Positions 1-9,231 of a stretch of DNA of 64,000 nucleotides are shown piece by piece; position 1 is the first letter of the stretch; every line of letters starts with the position of its first letter. Source of the DNA: Pseudomonadota bacterium. Its GTDB lineage: Bacteria; Desulfobacterota; Desulfovibrionia; Desulfovibrionales; Desulfovibrionaceae. Under the pieces are notes generated by a model. It saw only the letters and a list, made by a program, of their open reading frames with translations, was not told the origin of the DNA and ran no database searches. The position numbers were made by a program, and so were the translations under genes. The DNA is taken from positions 1-64,000 of the forward strand of contig JAHJLB010000050.1 in the NCBI GenBank assembly GCA_018822105.1. The letters run 5' to 3'.

Positions 1-180
1 AACCGCGGCCAGGAGTCAACCACTTTCTCGCATCTTGTCTGGAAAAGATCAACCGCCCTGCCTCGCCCCCGGGGCCTGTGCGTTGCGGCGAAGGGGGTTT
101 CTAGGGGAACTGCAGGCGGGAGTCAACACGTTTTTCACCGGCGTCGCGAAACGAAGGGCAAATACCTGAGAACATGGACA
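1..180. other. Left edge, no recognisable gene
   Basis: This stretch lies downstream of the minus-strand heptosyltransferase. I see no coding region with a credible start and no clear terminator hairpin. The only pattern is a short near-repeat, GGAGTCAACC near position 12 and GGAGTCAACA near 120. It could be the far end of a gene outside the window or a spacer. Confidence 0.4.
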
Positions 181-1296
181 TTATATGCAGCCGCAATCCC
201 CGTCGTCGCCGGCCAGAACGGGCTTGTCCCGGCCCTCCATGAGCTGAAGCAGCCGCGGCAGCGCCATTTCCGGGGTCAGCTCCGTCAGGCAGCGCAGGCC
301 CCGGGCGCAGCCGCCCTCGCTGCACGGCTGGCAGTCCAGGCCCAGGGCCAGGTCCTCCTGGCCGGGGCCGGGATAGGTCCAGGCGCCGCTGGTGGAGCCC
401 CGCAGGGTCAGGGTCGGCGTGCCCACGGCCACGGCGAAGTGCCGGGGCGAGGAGCAGTTGCCCAGGTGCAGGCGCGCGCGCTCCAGCAGCGCCGCCATCT
501 CCCGCAGGGAGAGCATGTCCCGGGGCACGATGACCCGGCTGCCCAACCCCGCGCCCTGGGCCACCTGGCGCACCACGCCCTCCTCGCCCGGGCCGTAGAG
601 CAGCAGGAAGCGCGCATCCGGCCGGGCCTGGGCCGCCAGGGCGAGGAGCCTGGCGTAGTGCCCCGCGGGCCAGCAGCGCGAGACGCGGCGGTGGGTGGGG
701 TCCACAGTGACCAGGGTGTCGCCCTGGCCCAGCCCCCAGGAGGCCAGCTGCCCCGCTGCGCGCTCGCGCTCGGCTGCGGAGAGGTAGATGCGCGGCGGGT
801 CGTTGTTCCAGGGGATGCCCAGGCCGCTCATGAGCACGCCGGCCTTGCACTTGGCCGCATAGGGGCCGCTGCCCGGCGCCCAGTGGGTGTAGAAGGGCAG
901 GTTGTACCAGGGCGGCGGGGTGGAGAGCTTCACCGCGCAGCGGGCGAACATGAGCATCCAGCGGATGCGCGGCAGCTGCTGGAAGTCGATGATCAGGTCG
1001 TAGCCCAGGCCGTCCGGCCCGCGCCCCACCTCCCGGTAGAAGCGCAGGTCCGCCAGGAGCCCCAGGCCCTTGTCCAGCCTCCAGACGTGCCCCACCTCCG
1101 GGTGCTGCTCCAGCACCGGGGCGCACTTCTTCTCCGTGTACACGTCGATGCGCGCGTCCGGGTAGCGCTTCTTCAGCATGTGGATGGCCGGGGTCAAAAG
1201 CACCACGTCACCGATCTGCCTGAGCTGGCAGAGCAGGATGCGCCGGGGGTTCAGGTCCGCCAGGCCGTGGACGCGGAAGGAGCCGGAATGGGGCAT
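181..1296 (-). CDS. Glycosyltransferase family 9 (heptosyltransferase-like)
   Basis: A 371-residue protein of the ADP-heptose:LPS heptosyltransferase (GT9) family, expected to act at the cytoplasmic face of the inner membrane in lipopolysaccharide core assembly. The N-terminal nucleotide-fold opening QIGDVVLLTP (residues 27-36) is the family hallmark, and the length is normal. The C-terminal half has clustered cysteines (CQPC, then a further Cys) and ends in DCGCI, a tail I do not recognise from the core family. The ATG at 1296 follows a GGGAG-type ribosome site and lies about 21 bases after the MsbA-like gene, so the two are probably co-transcribed. The acceptor sugar cannot be told from sequence. 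Confidence 0.85.
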   Translation of the reverse strand: MPHSGSFRVHGLADLNPRRILLCQLRQIGDVVLLTPAIHMLKKRYPDARIDVYTEKKCAPVLEQHPEVGHVWRLDKGLGLLADLRFYREVGRGPDGLGYDLIIDFQQLPRIRWMLMFARCAVKLSTPPPWYNLPFYTHWAPGSGPYAAKCKAGVLMSGLGIPWNNDPPRIYLSAAERERAAGQLASWGLGQGDTLVTVDPTHRRVSRCWPAGHYARLLALAAQARPDARFLLLYGPGEEGVVRQVAQGAGLGSRVIVPRDMLSLREMAALLERARLHLGNCSSPRHFAVAVGTPTLTLRGSTSGAWTYPGPGQEDLALGLDCQPCSEGGCARGLRCLTELTPEMALPRLLQLMEGRDKPVLAGDDGDCGCI

Positions 1297-1317
1297 GTCC
1301 TGTCTCTCTCCCGGCGG

Positions 1318-3042
1318 CTAGCCGGCCGCGCCGAACTGCATTTCGTAGAGGGTGCGGTAGATGTCGCAGCGCTCCAGGAGCTTGGCGTGCTTGCCCTGGT
1401 CCACGATGCGCCCGTTCTCCACGACCACGATGAGGTCGGCCGTAAGGATGGTGGACAGGCGGTGGGCGATGACCAGGCTGGTGCGGTGCTGCATGAGGTT
1501 CTCCAGGGCCAGCTGGACGATGCGCTCGCTCTCGGTGTCCAGCGCGCTGGTGGCCTCGTCCAGGATGAGCAGGGGCGGGTTCTTCATGATGGCCCGGGCG
1601 ATGGTCAGGCGCTGCTTCTGCCCGCCTGAGAGCTTGACCCCGCGCTCGCCCACCAGGGTGTCGTAGCCCTCGGGCAGCTCCAGGATGAAGTCGTGGGCGT
1701 AGGCGGCCTTGGCCGCGGCCTCCACCTCCTCCTGGCTGTAGCCGCCCACAGCGCCATAGGCGATGTTCTCGCGCACGCTGGCGTTGAACAGGAAGGCCTC
1801 CTGGCTCACCAACCCCATGCTGCGGCGCAGGCTCGTCAGGGTGTAGTCGGCCAGCGGCCGGCCGTTGAGCAGTATCCGGCCCCCCTGCGGATCGAAGAAG
1901 CGCGGCACCATGTTGGCCAGGGTGGTCTTGCCCGAGCCGCTTGAGCCCACGATGGCGATGCGCTCCCCGGCCTTCACCTGCAGGGAGACGCCGTCCAGGG
2001 CGGGACGGTTGGCCCCGCTGTAGCTGAAGGTCACGTCCTCGAAGGCGATGTCGCGGAAGGGGCCGGTGAACTCGACGCTGCCGCCGCGCTCGGTGATGCC
2101 GTCGGCCTTGTCCATGATCTCGAACACGCGCTCGGCCCCGGTGAGGGCCATCTGGATGTCGATGTTGGTGGCGTTCATGCGCTTGATGGGCTCGTAGAGC
2201 AGGGCCAGGGCGGTGAGGAAGGACAAGAGGGCGCCGGTGGTCAGGTCGCCCTCGATGACGCGGGAGCCGCCGTACCAGAGCACCAGCCCGGCGGCGAAGG
2301 AGCCCACGGTCTCCATGACCCGAGAGCTCTGCTCGCTGGCCAGGATCTGCTTGTTGTTGCTGGTGACGAGCTTGGCGTTCTCGTCCCGGAAGCGCGAGAT
2401 CTCCTCCTTCTCCTTGGCGAAGCCCTTGATGACCTTGATGCCGGAGAGGCCCTCCTGCAGGCGCACGCTGACGTCGGACACGTGGGACTGGGTGCGCCGC
2501 CCCAGTTTGCGCATGCGCTTGCTGTAGTAGATGAAGGGGTACAGGGCGGCGGGCAGCACCAAAGTGCCCCAGAAGGCCAGCTTCCAGTCCAGGTAGAACA
2601 CGTAGACGGCCAGGCCGATGACCGAAAAGACCTCGCGCGTGAACATGACCATGGAGGGCAGGCTGGCCCGGATGAGGCCCACGTCGTTCAGCACGCGGCT
2701 CATGAGCATGCCCACCTGGGATTCGTTGAAGTAGTCCATGGGCAGGCAGACGATCCTGGCATAGAGGTCGTTGCGCAGATCGTTGATGGCCAGCAGGCCC
2801 GAGGTGTTCATGTAGTAGTTCTGCAGAAAGCGGAACACGCCCTTGGCGGTCATGAGCACCACGATGCCCACGGTGACGAACTTGAGGGCCACGACGTCCT
2901 TGTTGATGAGCACGTCGTCCACGGCCTTCTTCACCAGCCAGGCCGAGGCCGCCGAACAGGGCGCCACCACGACCATGCCCAGGATGGCCACCGCCAGCCG
3001 GGCCTTGTAGCGCATGAAATAGGCCAGGCACCGCTTGAGCAT
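1318..3042 (-). CDS. msbA: MsbA-like lipid/polysaccharide ABC exporter
   Basis: A 574-residue half-transporter with membrane and ATPase domains fused. The N-terminal part (about residues 1-300) has the six-helix type I exporter fold. The ATPase part carries Walker [10 protein letters not shown] (366-374), signature LSGGQ (471-475), Walker B LLILDE (491-496) and the H-loop histidine near 527. It probably flips lipid A-core or a related glycolipid, which fits the heptosyltransferase directly downstream. The start is uncertain: ATG at 3042 has a poor ribosome site, and a TTG at 3084 preceded by a purine-rich stretch would add 14 residues. Substrate is inferred from family and context. Confidence 0.85.
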   Translation of the reverse strand: MLKRCLAYFMRYKARLAVAILGMVVVAPCSAASAWLVKKAVDDVLINKDVVALKFVTVGIVVLMTAKGVFRFLQNYYMNTSGLLAINDLRNDLYARIVCLPMDYFNESQVGMLMSRVLNDVGLIRASLPSMVMFTREVFSVIGLAVYVFYLDWKLAFWGTLVLPAALYPFIYYSKRMRKLGRRTQSHVSDVSVRLQEGLSGIKVIKGFAKEKEEISRFRDENAKLVTSNNKQILASEQSSRVMETVGSFAAGLVLWYGGSRVIEGDLTTGALLSFLTALALLYEPIKRMNATNIDIQMALTGAERVFEIMDKADGITERGGSVEFTGPFRDIAFEDVTFSYSGANRPALDGVSLQVKAGERIAIVGSSGSGKTTLANMVPRFFDPQGGRILLNGRPLADYTLTSLRRSMGLVSQEAFLFNASVRENIAYGAVGGYSQEEVEAAAKAAYAHDFILELPEGYDTLVGERGVKLSGGQKQRLTIARAIMKNPPLLILDEATSALDTESERIVQLALENLMQHRTSLVIAHRLSTILTADLIVVVENGRIVDQGKHAKLLERCDIYRTLYEMQFGAAG

Positions 3043-3317
3043 GTGCAGGGATTGCCCGCCGCCTTTGATCTTGGATTCAGCCAAACTGTTCCGCTCCGTC
3101 CTCGCGTTTCCCCTGTGGCCTGAAGCGCCGGGGTGAGGCCCATATACTGGCGCAGGCGGACGATGGCAAGGACCGGGCTTTCGGGCGGCTTGCCTTTGCC
3201 CCCGGCTGCGGGCTATTGTCTGGACCTCAGGCGGCCCCATCGTCGAGACCGCCTGGGGCCCGGCTTCTTGCGGCCGGCCCCCGCCGCCACCCCAACCCCA
3301 CGGACACGCGCCCGACC

Positions 3318-4385
3318 ATGACCAATCTCGCGGACACGCTCACCCTCGTCATCCCCACGCACTACCGCCACCACTACCTCTCGCGGGTGCTGACCTACTA
3401 CCAGGACTCCGGGCTCCGCCCCCTGGTCATCGACTCCACCAATCAGCCCTTCCCCGAAGGCGCACGCTTTCCGAACATGGACTACCGCCACTGCCCGGAC
3501 ATGCCCTTCCTGGCCAAGATCACCAGGCCCGTGCTGGACATCGCCACGCCCTACACCGTCTTCTGCGCCGACGACTCCTTCATCCTCCCGCGCGCGGCCG
3601 CGGCCTGCGTGGAGTTTCTGGAGGCCCACCCCGACCACCACGCCGCCCACGGCAGGCAGATCTCCGTGACCCGCGCCAACGGCCGGCTCGTGTACGAGCC
3701 CTGCTACACCCAGGACGCCAGCCTGCGCATCGACTCCGACGATCCGGCAGAGCGGCTCAGGCAGATCTTCCAGCCCTACAGCCCCACCTTCTACGCCGTG
3801 CACCGCACGGGCAGCGTGCAGGAGTTCGTGCGCACGGCCACGGGCCGCAGGATCAACGACGTCATGCTGGAATTGGTCAGCGCCATGACCGGGGCCATCG
3901 GCGGCAAGCACGCGGTGCTGCCCCTGCTCTACCATGTGACGGAGATCGTGCCGAGCATCCTGGACGCCAAGAAGCGCCGCCTGCCCGGGGCCGACGACAT
4001 CTGCGACAGGCCGGAGCACCGCGAACAGCTCGAGGACTTCGTGGCCGCCTTGAGCGAATGCTACGCCCGGCGCACGGGCAGCGCCCCGGAGGCCTCGCGC
4101 GCCGCCATCCTGGCCTCCATCGAAGCCTACCTGCTGACCCAGCGCGGCAAGCCGCGGCGGCCCTTCTGGAAAAAGCTGCCGCGCTACCTCATCAACTCCC
4201 TGGCCGGCCTGGGCTGGCAGAGCGGCGACTTCGGCTCCCTGGCCGAAACCCGCGCGTTCAAGGCCCGGCAACAGGGCCCGGACGCGGCCCTTCAGGACCT
4301 CATGGCCCTGTTCGACGAAACGGCCCGGACAGAGCTGGACTCCATCCGGGCCGTCATGGCCGCCTATTACGCAGGCAGGCCCTAG
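3318..4385 (+). CDS. Family-2-like glycosyltransferase
   Basis: A 355-residue soluble protein that opens with the GT-A strand TLVIPTHYR (about residues 9-17) and has an acidic CADDSF motif (residues 83-88) in the place of the metal/nucleotide-sugar DXD. This resembles the TIGR00180-type glycosyltransferases. It stands alone on the plus strand between minus-strand cell-surface genes and is divergent from the MsbA-like gene, with about 275 bases between the two start codons. The ATG at 3318 has no strong ribosome site, but the family strand begins right after it. Donor and acceptor are unknown. A 17-bp-stem hairpin follows the stop. Confidence 0.7.
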   Translation: MTNLADTLTLVIPTHYRHHYLSRVLTYYQDSGLRPLVIDSTNQPFPEGARFPNMDYRHCPDMPFLAKITRPVLDIATPYTVFCADDSFILPRAAAACVEFLEAHPDHHAAHGRQISVTRANGRLVYEPCYTQDASLRIDSDDPAERLRQIFQPYSPTFYAVHRTGSVQEFVRTATGRRINDVMLELVSAMTGAIGGKHAVLPLLYHVTEIVPSILDAKKRRLPGADDICDRPEHREQLEDFVAALSECYARRTGSAPEASRAAILASIEAYLLTQRGKPRRPFWKKLPRYLINSLAGLGWQSGDFGSLAETRAFKARQQGPDAALQDLMALFDETARTELDSIRAVMAAYYAGRP

Positions 4386-4428
4386 CCCCGCCAGGGGGCC
4401 TCAAGGCCCTCTGGACTCCCCACAGCGT

Positions 4429-4467
4429 GAAGGGCTTGCCCCAGGCTCCTCCTGGGGCAAGCCCTTC
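4429..4467. terminator. Perfect 17-bp hairpin, copy 1 of a dispersed element
   Basis: GAAGGGCTTGCCCCAGG pairs perfectly with its complement across a 5-base loop, followed by GCTTT on the plus strand. It lies between the convergent ends of the glycosyltransferase (4385) and the YfhO-like gene (4548). An almost identical element with the same orientation and flank lies at 7292-7330. Confidence 0.7.
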
Positions 4468-4547
4468 GCTTTAGGCAGGGCCGAAGCGCCGACGCGCAGG
4501 CAACGGCACGGCCCAGGGGGGAACTTCCCGCCCCCGGGCGCCCGCCG

Positions 4548-7082
4548 TCACAGCTTGCGCACCAGCCCCCGCGCCCACTGGCCGATGATCAGCCCCATGA
4601 GCGGGATGGTGGCCAGGGCGTAGGGCATGGACTCCGCCTCGGGCCCCCTGGCCTTGGGCACCACAAAGAGCACGAAGGCGAGCATCCAGGCCGAGGCCAT
4701 GACCAGGCTTGGGGCGAGGCAGCGCCACGCGCTGATCTCCAGCGGGCCGGGCGGGGGCGGCAAGAGCGCAGGGCCGGGCACGGCGCCTGAGGCCGGAACC
4801 GGCGGACGCCAGAGCGCGCAGAGCAACAGGAGCACCCCCGCGCCCGTGGCCAGGTGCAGCCACCAGATGAGCGGGCTGCCGAACCGGAGCTCCACGCAAA
4901 AGGGGCCGGCCCTGTCTATGCGCAGCCCCTGGAAGGCATGGTTGGCGCGGAACACCGGCGTGGCGACGCCGTCCACCCTGGCCTGCCAGCGCGGATCGAA
5001 ATTGTTGCTGACCACCAGCACGCAGGGCCCGGCGGCCACGCCCTCCATCCTCAGCACGTCGGGCCCCCAGGAGGTCAGGGAGACCCGCCCCGCATCCTGC
5101 CCTGGCGCAACAGCCGAAAATCCCTCCGGAACATCCTCGCGGGCCAGGAACGCCGTCCCGTTCAGCTCCTGGGCCGTGGCCGCGCCGAGGCTGCGCAGCA
5201 CCTCCTCGCGGGTGTCCATGACCCTCGGCAGGGCGAGACGGACCCGGGCCTGGGCCTCCTTCAGCGCGTAGATCCAAAGGGGCAGATCATGCAGGGAGCC
5301 AAGGCCCACGCTGGCCAGCCAGGGCCGCTCCTGGGCAAGCCCCGGGGAAAGCTCCGGGGGGCCGGCAAAGGGCTCCATGCCCTCGATGGGGCCAGCGGCA
5401 ACGACATGGGTCACGTTCATGGCCCGGAGCAGATTCCAGTTCAGGTCCGCTGCGCTGCGCGGACGGGCTGGCGTCAGCACGTAGGAGCGCTGGTCGTGGT
5501 CCTTCCTGGTCCGCGTCAGGTAGAGCTGGTGCCAAAGGGCGTCGAAGTCCGCGACGTCCTTGTCCGTCGGGAGCTGGGGCCGCACCGCCTCGCGGACGTA
5601 CTCCTTGAAATATTTGTTGAAGAGCGGCGACTTCCCGCCAACGGTGTCCAGGCCGCGGCTTTGGATGATGGCCGGATGCACATCCACGCAGGCCACGCGG
5701 AAGGGCGAGAGCTTGGCGGCGGCCGCCAGCCTGTCCAGGGCCGGGTGGCCGACAAAGCCCTTGGTGTAGGGGACAAAGAGCCCCGCCGTCATGTTGCGCT
5801 GGCGGGTCATCATGCCGAACCCCGCCAGGCAGGCCACGAGGGCGAACACGACCCAGGCCTGCCTGGGCTTCGGCAGGCCCACGCGGCCCCGCCGCAACAG
5901 CAGGATGGCGCAGACCAGCACCCCGAGCACAAGCACGTGGCCGATGACCTTGTGGGCCGCGCCGAGCAGGGGCAGGGCGAGCAGGGCCGGCGCCAGGTGC
6001 CAAGGGGCCAGCCGGGTCTTGTCCGCGCCGTATTCGTCGACAGCCAGGCCGGCGATGATGACGCTCACCGCTCCCGTGGCGGTGGTGAACATGAAGAGGT
6101 CCATCTTGAGCAGGAAGGAGCCGGCGAACAGGGCCTTGAGCTCGGAGCTGAAGGCCCCCGCGACCACGTGCATGGCCAGGTAGAACAAGAGGCCGATGCG
6201 GATGTCGCGCCGCCGCAGCAGGGGCGCCCCCAGGAGCACGCCCATGAGCAGGGGCTGGTCCGACATGCGCCCGAGAAACCAGCGCCCGAAGTCCAGCAGG
6301 GCCGGCAGCAGGCCGGCATAGGGGAAATCCCAGTCGCGCTGGGCAAAGGGGATGTAGAGGAACAGGCTGGTGATGGACGGCAGGAAGATGAGCACATAGC
6401 CCGTCCAGACCAGGAACACCCCCGCGATCTGGCGCTTGAAGTCCGGCAGGTGCCGGCCCAGGAACAGCACCAGGGCCAGGTGCAGGACGGGAAAATGGGG
6501 CAGGCTGAGCACCGGGAAGGACAGCAGGCCCACGAAGAGGATGAGCAGGGCGTTGCGCAGGCGCAGCCATCTCGGGCTGGCGTTGCGGAACATGTCCACG
6601 GTCCAGACGAAAACAGCAGGAAAGGCGTAGGACATGACCATGTGCACGTTGCCGCTCACCAGGGCCAGGGAGCTCAGGGCGGCGCAGACGAGGGCGGTCT
6701 GGCGCGAGCAGCGCGGCAGAAGCTGCAGGAACCGGTAGACTCCATAGCCCAGGAGGAACATCTGCCCGATGTTCCACACAAGGGCCAAGACCCAGATGGG
6801 CATGAGCGCGGAGAGAAACACGGCCGGGTTGTAGGGCGGGTGCTGCCCCACAAAGGACGGCACGCCGCCGGCATGGAAGGGGTACCAGCTGAAGGCCCCA
6901 TGCTGCGCCCAGAACTCGGCCATGTGCCTGAAGTGGGCGAAATGCACCTCGATGGCGTCGTAGAAGTCCACGACGGCATACGGACCAAGAAGGATCTTGT
7001 CGAAATAGCAGCCAACGGCGAGCAACAAGAGGGACAGGATGTCCCGGCGGTCATCCCGCCAAAATGGCAGCTGCATGCTCAT
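4548..7082 (-). CDS. YfhO-like polytopic membrane protein
   Basis: An 844-residue integral membrane protein with about a dozen hydrophobic segments in the first 420 residues, a large hydrophilic, probably periplasmic region (about 430-720) and further hydrophobic segments at the C-terminus. The layout and the N-terminal loop with WYPFHAGG and HPPYNP resemble YfhO-type membrane proteins related to GT-C glycosyltransferases that use lipid-linked sugars. Likely role: transfer of a sugar to a surface glycan, inferred from family and neighbours. TTG(7085)-ATG(7082)-AGC-ATG gives several starts; ATG 7082 is preferred behind a GAGG element. It is flanked on both sides by the same hairpin repeat, so it is probably a separate unit from the sugar operon upstream. 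Confidence 0.65.
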   Translation of the reverse strand: MSMQLPFWRDDRRDILSLLLLAVGCYFDKILLGPYAVVDFYDAIEVHFAHFRHMAEFWAQHGAFSWYPFHAGGVPSFVGQHPPYNPAVFLSALMPIWVLALVWNIGQMFLLGYGVYRFLQLLPRCSRQTALVCAALSSLALVSGNVHMVMSYAFPAVFVWTVDMFRNASPRWLRLRNALLILFVGLLSFPVLSLPHFPVLHLALVLFLGRHLPDFKRQIAGVFLVWTGYVLIFLPSITSLFLYIPFAQRDWDFPYAGLLPALLDFGRWFLGRMSDQPLLMGVLLGAPLLRRRDIRIGLLFYLAMHVVAGAFSSELKALFAGSFLLKMDLFMFTTATGAVSVIIAGLAVDEYGADKTRLAPWHLAPALLALPLLGAAHKVIGHVLVLGVLVCAILLLRRGRVGLPKPRQAWVVFALVACLAGFGMMTRQRNMTAGLFVPYTKGFVGHPALDRLAAAAKLSPFRVACVDVHPAIIQSRGLDTVGGKSPLFNKYFKEYVREAVRPQLPTDKDVADFDALWHQLYLTRTRKDHDQRSYVLTPARPRSAADLNWNLLRAMNVTHVVAAGPIEGMEPFAGPPELSPGLAQERPWLASVGLGSLHDLPLWIYALKEAQARVRLALPRVMDTREEVLRSLGAATAQELNGTAFLAREDVPEGFSAVAPGQDAGRVSLTSWGPDVLRMEGVAAGPCVLVVSNNFDPRWQARVDGVATPVFRANHAFQGLRIDRAGPFCVELRFGSPLIWWLHLATGAGVLLLLCALWRPPVPASGAVPGPALLPPPPGPLEISAWRCLAPSLVMASAWMLAFVLFVVPKARGPEAESMPYALATIPLMGLIIGQWARGLVRKL

Positions 7083-7291
7083 CAATGAACCTCAGGAAGT
7101 GAAGGGTTTCGTCCGTGGCGGGGCGGTCCTGGCATGAACGGTATGGGTCGGCTTTGTAGCCGAATTCCGCCGCTCCCGCAAGGACGCCGCGCCACACGCC
7201 CGTTGCGGCGGAAGGGCCCGGACAGAGCCCCCCCTCCCGCCGGGGGCGCCGCCCCCAAGACCTCGCCAGAGAGCCGGAGGCCCCGCAGCGC

Positions 7292-7330
7292 GAAGGGCTT
7301 GCCCCAGGAGGAACCTGGGGCAAGCCCTTC
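7292..7330. terminator. Perfect 17-bp hairpin, copy 2 of a dispersed element
   Basis: Same 17-base arms as the element at 4429-4467, with loop AGGAA and the same trailing GCTTT plus a partly conserved flank. It lies just after the stop of the last gene of the sugar operon (7356, minus strand) and probably ends that transcript. Confidence 0.7.
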
Positions 7331-7355
7331 GCTTTGGGCAGAGCCGGGCGCTGCG

Positions 7356-8288
7356 CTACTTCAGCCCGAACCCGGCCAGCACGGCTCCCGCGTCCACGCT
7401 GAAGGTCTCGGCGCCGGGCCTGTACCAGTCCTCGCTGTGCCCGCGCTTGACGAGCAGCGTCTTCACGCCCTGCTCCAGCGCCTCGGCGCGCAGGCCCTGG
7501 CCGGCGATGTTGGCGCTCTTGGAGTCGTCCAGGATCACCAGCCGGCCGGTTCTGCGGGCGTCCTCCAGGATGGGCGCGTAGTCCACGGGCATGGCCGCGG
7601 CCACGCCGAAGAGCGAGGCCGAAAGCCCCTGGCCCGCCAGCTCGTCCGCCAGCCCCTTGCCCTGGGGCAGGGTCAGGTTGCAGCAGGCCACGGTGAGGTC
7701 CGCGCCCCGGGCGTACTGGAAGATCTCGCCGTCGCGGTCCAGCAGGGGCTCGGCCCCGAAGTCCATGATCTCGGTGCCGAAGAGCCGCTGGGAGACCCCC
7801 ATGAGCCGGAAGCCGGGCCGGGCGAAGATGTTGCCGATGACCGAGTCCGCGTCCTGTTTGCAGGCGATGGTGTAGCCCGGAACACGGGCAAAGGAGCAGA
7901 AGTCGGCCAGGTTGTTCAGGCTGGACTGGATGCCCTCGAAGCCGGAGTCCACCACCGTGGAGACGATGGTGAAGCTGGCCCTGGGCGCGTGCTGGCGCAC
8001 GGCGTTGTAGGTGTTCACGATCTGGTCCAGGCCGAGCAGCAGAAAGTCCTGCTGCTTCATGAAGAAGGCCGAGGACACGCCGCCGAGCATCATGCCGAAG
8101 CCCGCGCCCACCAGCGTGTTCTCCACGTTGGGGGTGTTGAGCGCCCTGTGCCCCGGCGAACCGCCCAGCCCGCGCGAGAGCCCGCCCAGGCAGGAGCCCG
8201 CGGCGATGTTCTGGCCGAAGAAGACGAAGGGCTGGACCTTCTCGGCGGCGGCCTTGAAGGCCTGGTTCACATACTGCACGTATTTCAT
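7356..8288 (-). CDS. Thiamine-diphosphate E1 beta-like / transketolase C-terminal-like subunit
   Basis: A 310-residue protein resembling E1 beta chains of 2-oxoacid dehydrogenases: an early FFGQNI strand, NTPNVENTLVGAGFG with the beta-chain glutamate, then a KQQDFLLLGLDQI segment. It overlaps the E1 alpha-like gene by ATGA (ATG 8288, stop of alpha at 8285), a sign of translational coupling and complex formation. No lipoyl acyltransferase (E2) or E3 gene is nearby, and the pair closes a sugar-nucleotide operon. It may therefore pass a two-carbon acyl or ketol unit to a sugar instead of feeding CoA. That role is inference. Confidence 0.75.
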   Translation of the reverse strand: MKYVQYVNQAFKAAAEKVQPFVFFGQNIAAGSCLGGLSRGLGGSPGHRALNTPNVENTLVGAGFGMMLGGVSSAFFMKQQDFLLLGLDQIVNTYNAVRQHAPRASFTIVSTVVDSGFEGIQSSLNNLADFCSFARVPGYTIACKQDADSVIGNIFARPGFRLMGVSQRLFGTEIMDFGAEPLLDRDGEIFQYARGADLTVACCNLTLPQGKGLADELAGQGLSASLFGVAAAMPVDYAPILEDARRTGRLVILDDSKSANIAGQGLRAEALEQGVKTLLVKRGHSEDWYRPGAETFSVDAGAVLAGFGLK

Positions 8289-9205
8289 GCCCGCGCCTCC
8301 AGGGTGCCCGCGATCTCCGCCGCCAGCGCGTCCACCCGTGCTGGGCCGTGCACGCAGGCCAGCACGTGCACGGGGTCGTCGGCCTCGGCCCGCACGCAGG
8401 GCCCGTTGTCCAGGCACACCGAGGGCGTGCCCCCGGCGTGGTAGTTGATGTGCTTGCCGTCCGGAAACTCCGGGGTGGGCATGCGCCAGTCGCCCAGGGT
8501 GGAGAGCATGACCTCCACGATGACGGCGCGGCTGTCCGCCAGGGCGGCTTCGCGCGCGGTGGTGAGCTTTGCCAAGTAGGCCTCGGGGTCGTTGCCCGAG
8601 AGGCAGACGTAGTCCGCGCCCAGGGCAGCGGCCATCTGGTCCAGGCGGATGGGGCAGCGGCGCTCTTCGATGCGCGTGGCCAGCGACCAGCCGTTGTTCT
8701 CCACGATGATCATGGCCGGGAGCCGGTACGTGGCGTACATCTGCAGGCTCTCGTACAGCGTGCCCTCCTCCATGGCCCCGTCGCCGGTGACCACGATGGT
8801 CAGGCCCGTCTCGCCCTTGACCTTCTTGGCCAGGGCCAGGCCCGTGGCCACGGCCAGGTTGTTGCCCAGGATGCTTGAGGTATACGCGATGCCCGCGCCG
8901 GGGTTGGAGAGGTTCATGGAGCCCGCGCGGCCGCCGGCCAGGCCCGTGGGCATGAGGGCGAACTCGTCGCGCACCTGGGCGTACGTGGCCCCTCGGGCCA
9001 GGTTGTAGTGCAGGTTGCGGTGCGAGCAGGCCAGCTGGTCGCCCTCCTGCATCATGGCCGCCACGGCCACGGCGATGGACTCGTGCCCCAGGGCCAGGTG
9101 GATGGGCACCCGGAAGGCCTTGGCCTTGATGCCCTCGTTCAGCATGAGCATGGTCAGGCGCAGGCGCAGCACCTCGCGCGCCAGCCTTAGTACGGACTGT
9201 GCCAC
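8285..9205 (-). CDS. Thiamine-diphosphate E1 alpha-like subunit
   Basis: A 306-residue dehydrogenase E1 component alpha-like protein (PF00676-type). It shows the LALGHES segment (residues 37-43), RNLH (63-66) and a thiamine-diphosphate motif running from GDG (141-143) to NN (170-171) with LPAMIIVE before the asparagines. The start is GTG 9205, with GGGAGGA seven bases upstream; longer versions would run into the neighbouring epimerase frame. Together with the E1 beta-like gene it forms an orphan E1 heterodimer lacking E2 and E3. Related ThDP enzymes in surface-polysaccharide clusters make branched or chain-extended sugars, and I infer the same here. Confidence 0.78.
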   Translation of the reverse strand: MAQSVLRLAREVLRLRLTMLMLNEGIKAKAFRVPIHLALGHESIAVAVAAMMQEGDQLACSHRNLHYNLARGATYAQVRDEFALMPTGLAGGRAGSMNLSNPGAGIAYTSSILGNNLAVATGLALAKKVKGETGLTIVVTGDGAMEEGTLYESLQMYATYRLPAMIIVENNGWSLATRIEERRCPIRLDQMAAALGADYVCLSGNDPEAYLAKLTTAREAALADSRAVIVEVMLSTLGDWRMPTPEFPDGKHINYHAGGTPSVCLDNGPCVRAEADDPVHVLACVHGPARVDALAAEIAGTLEARA

Positions 9206-9231
9206 AGTGGTTCCTCCCGCAGCCCCGGCCC

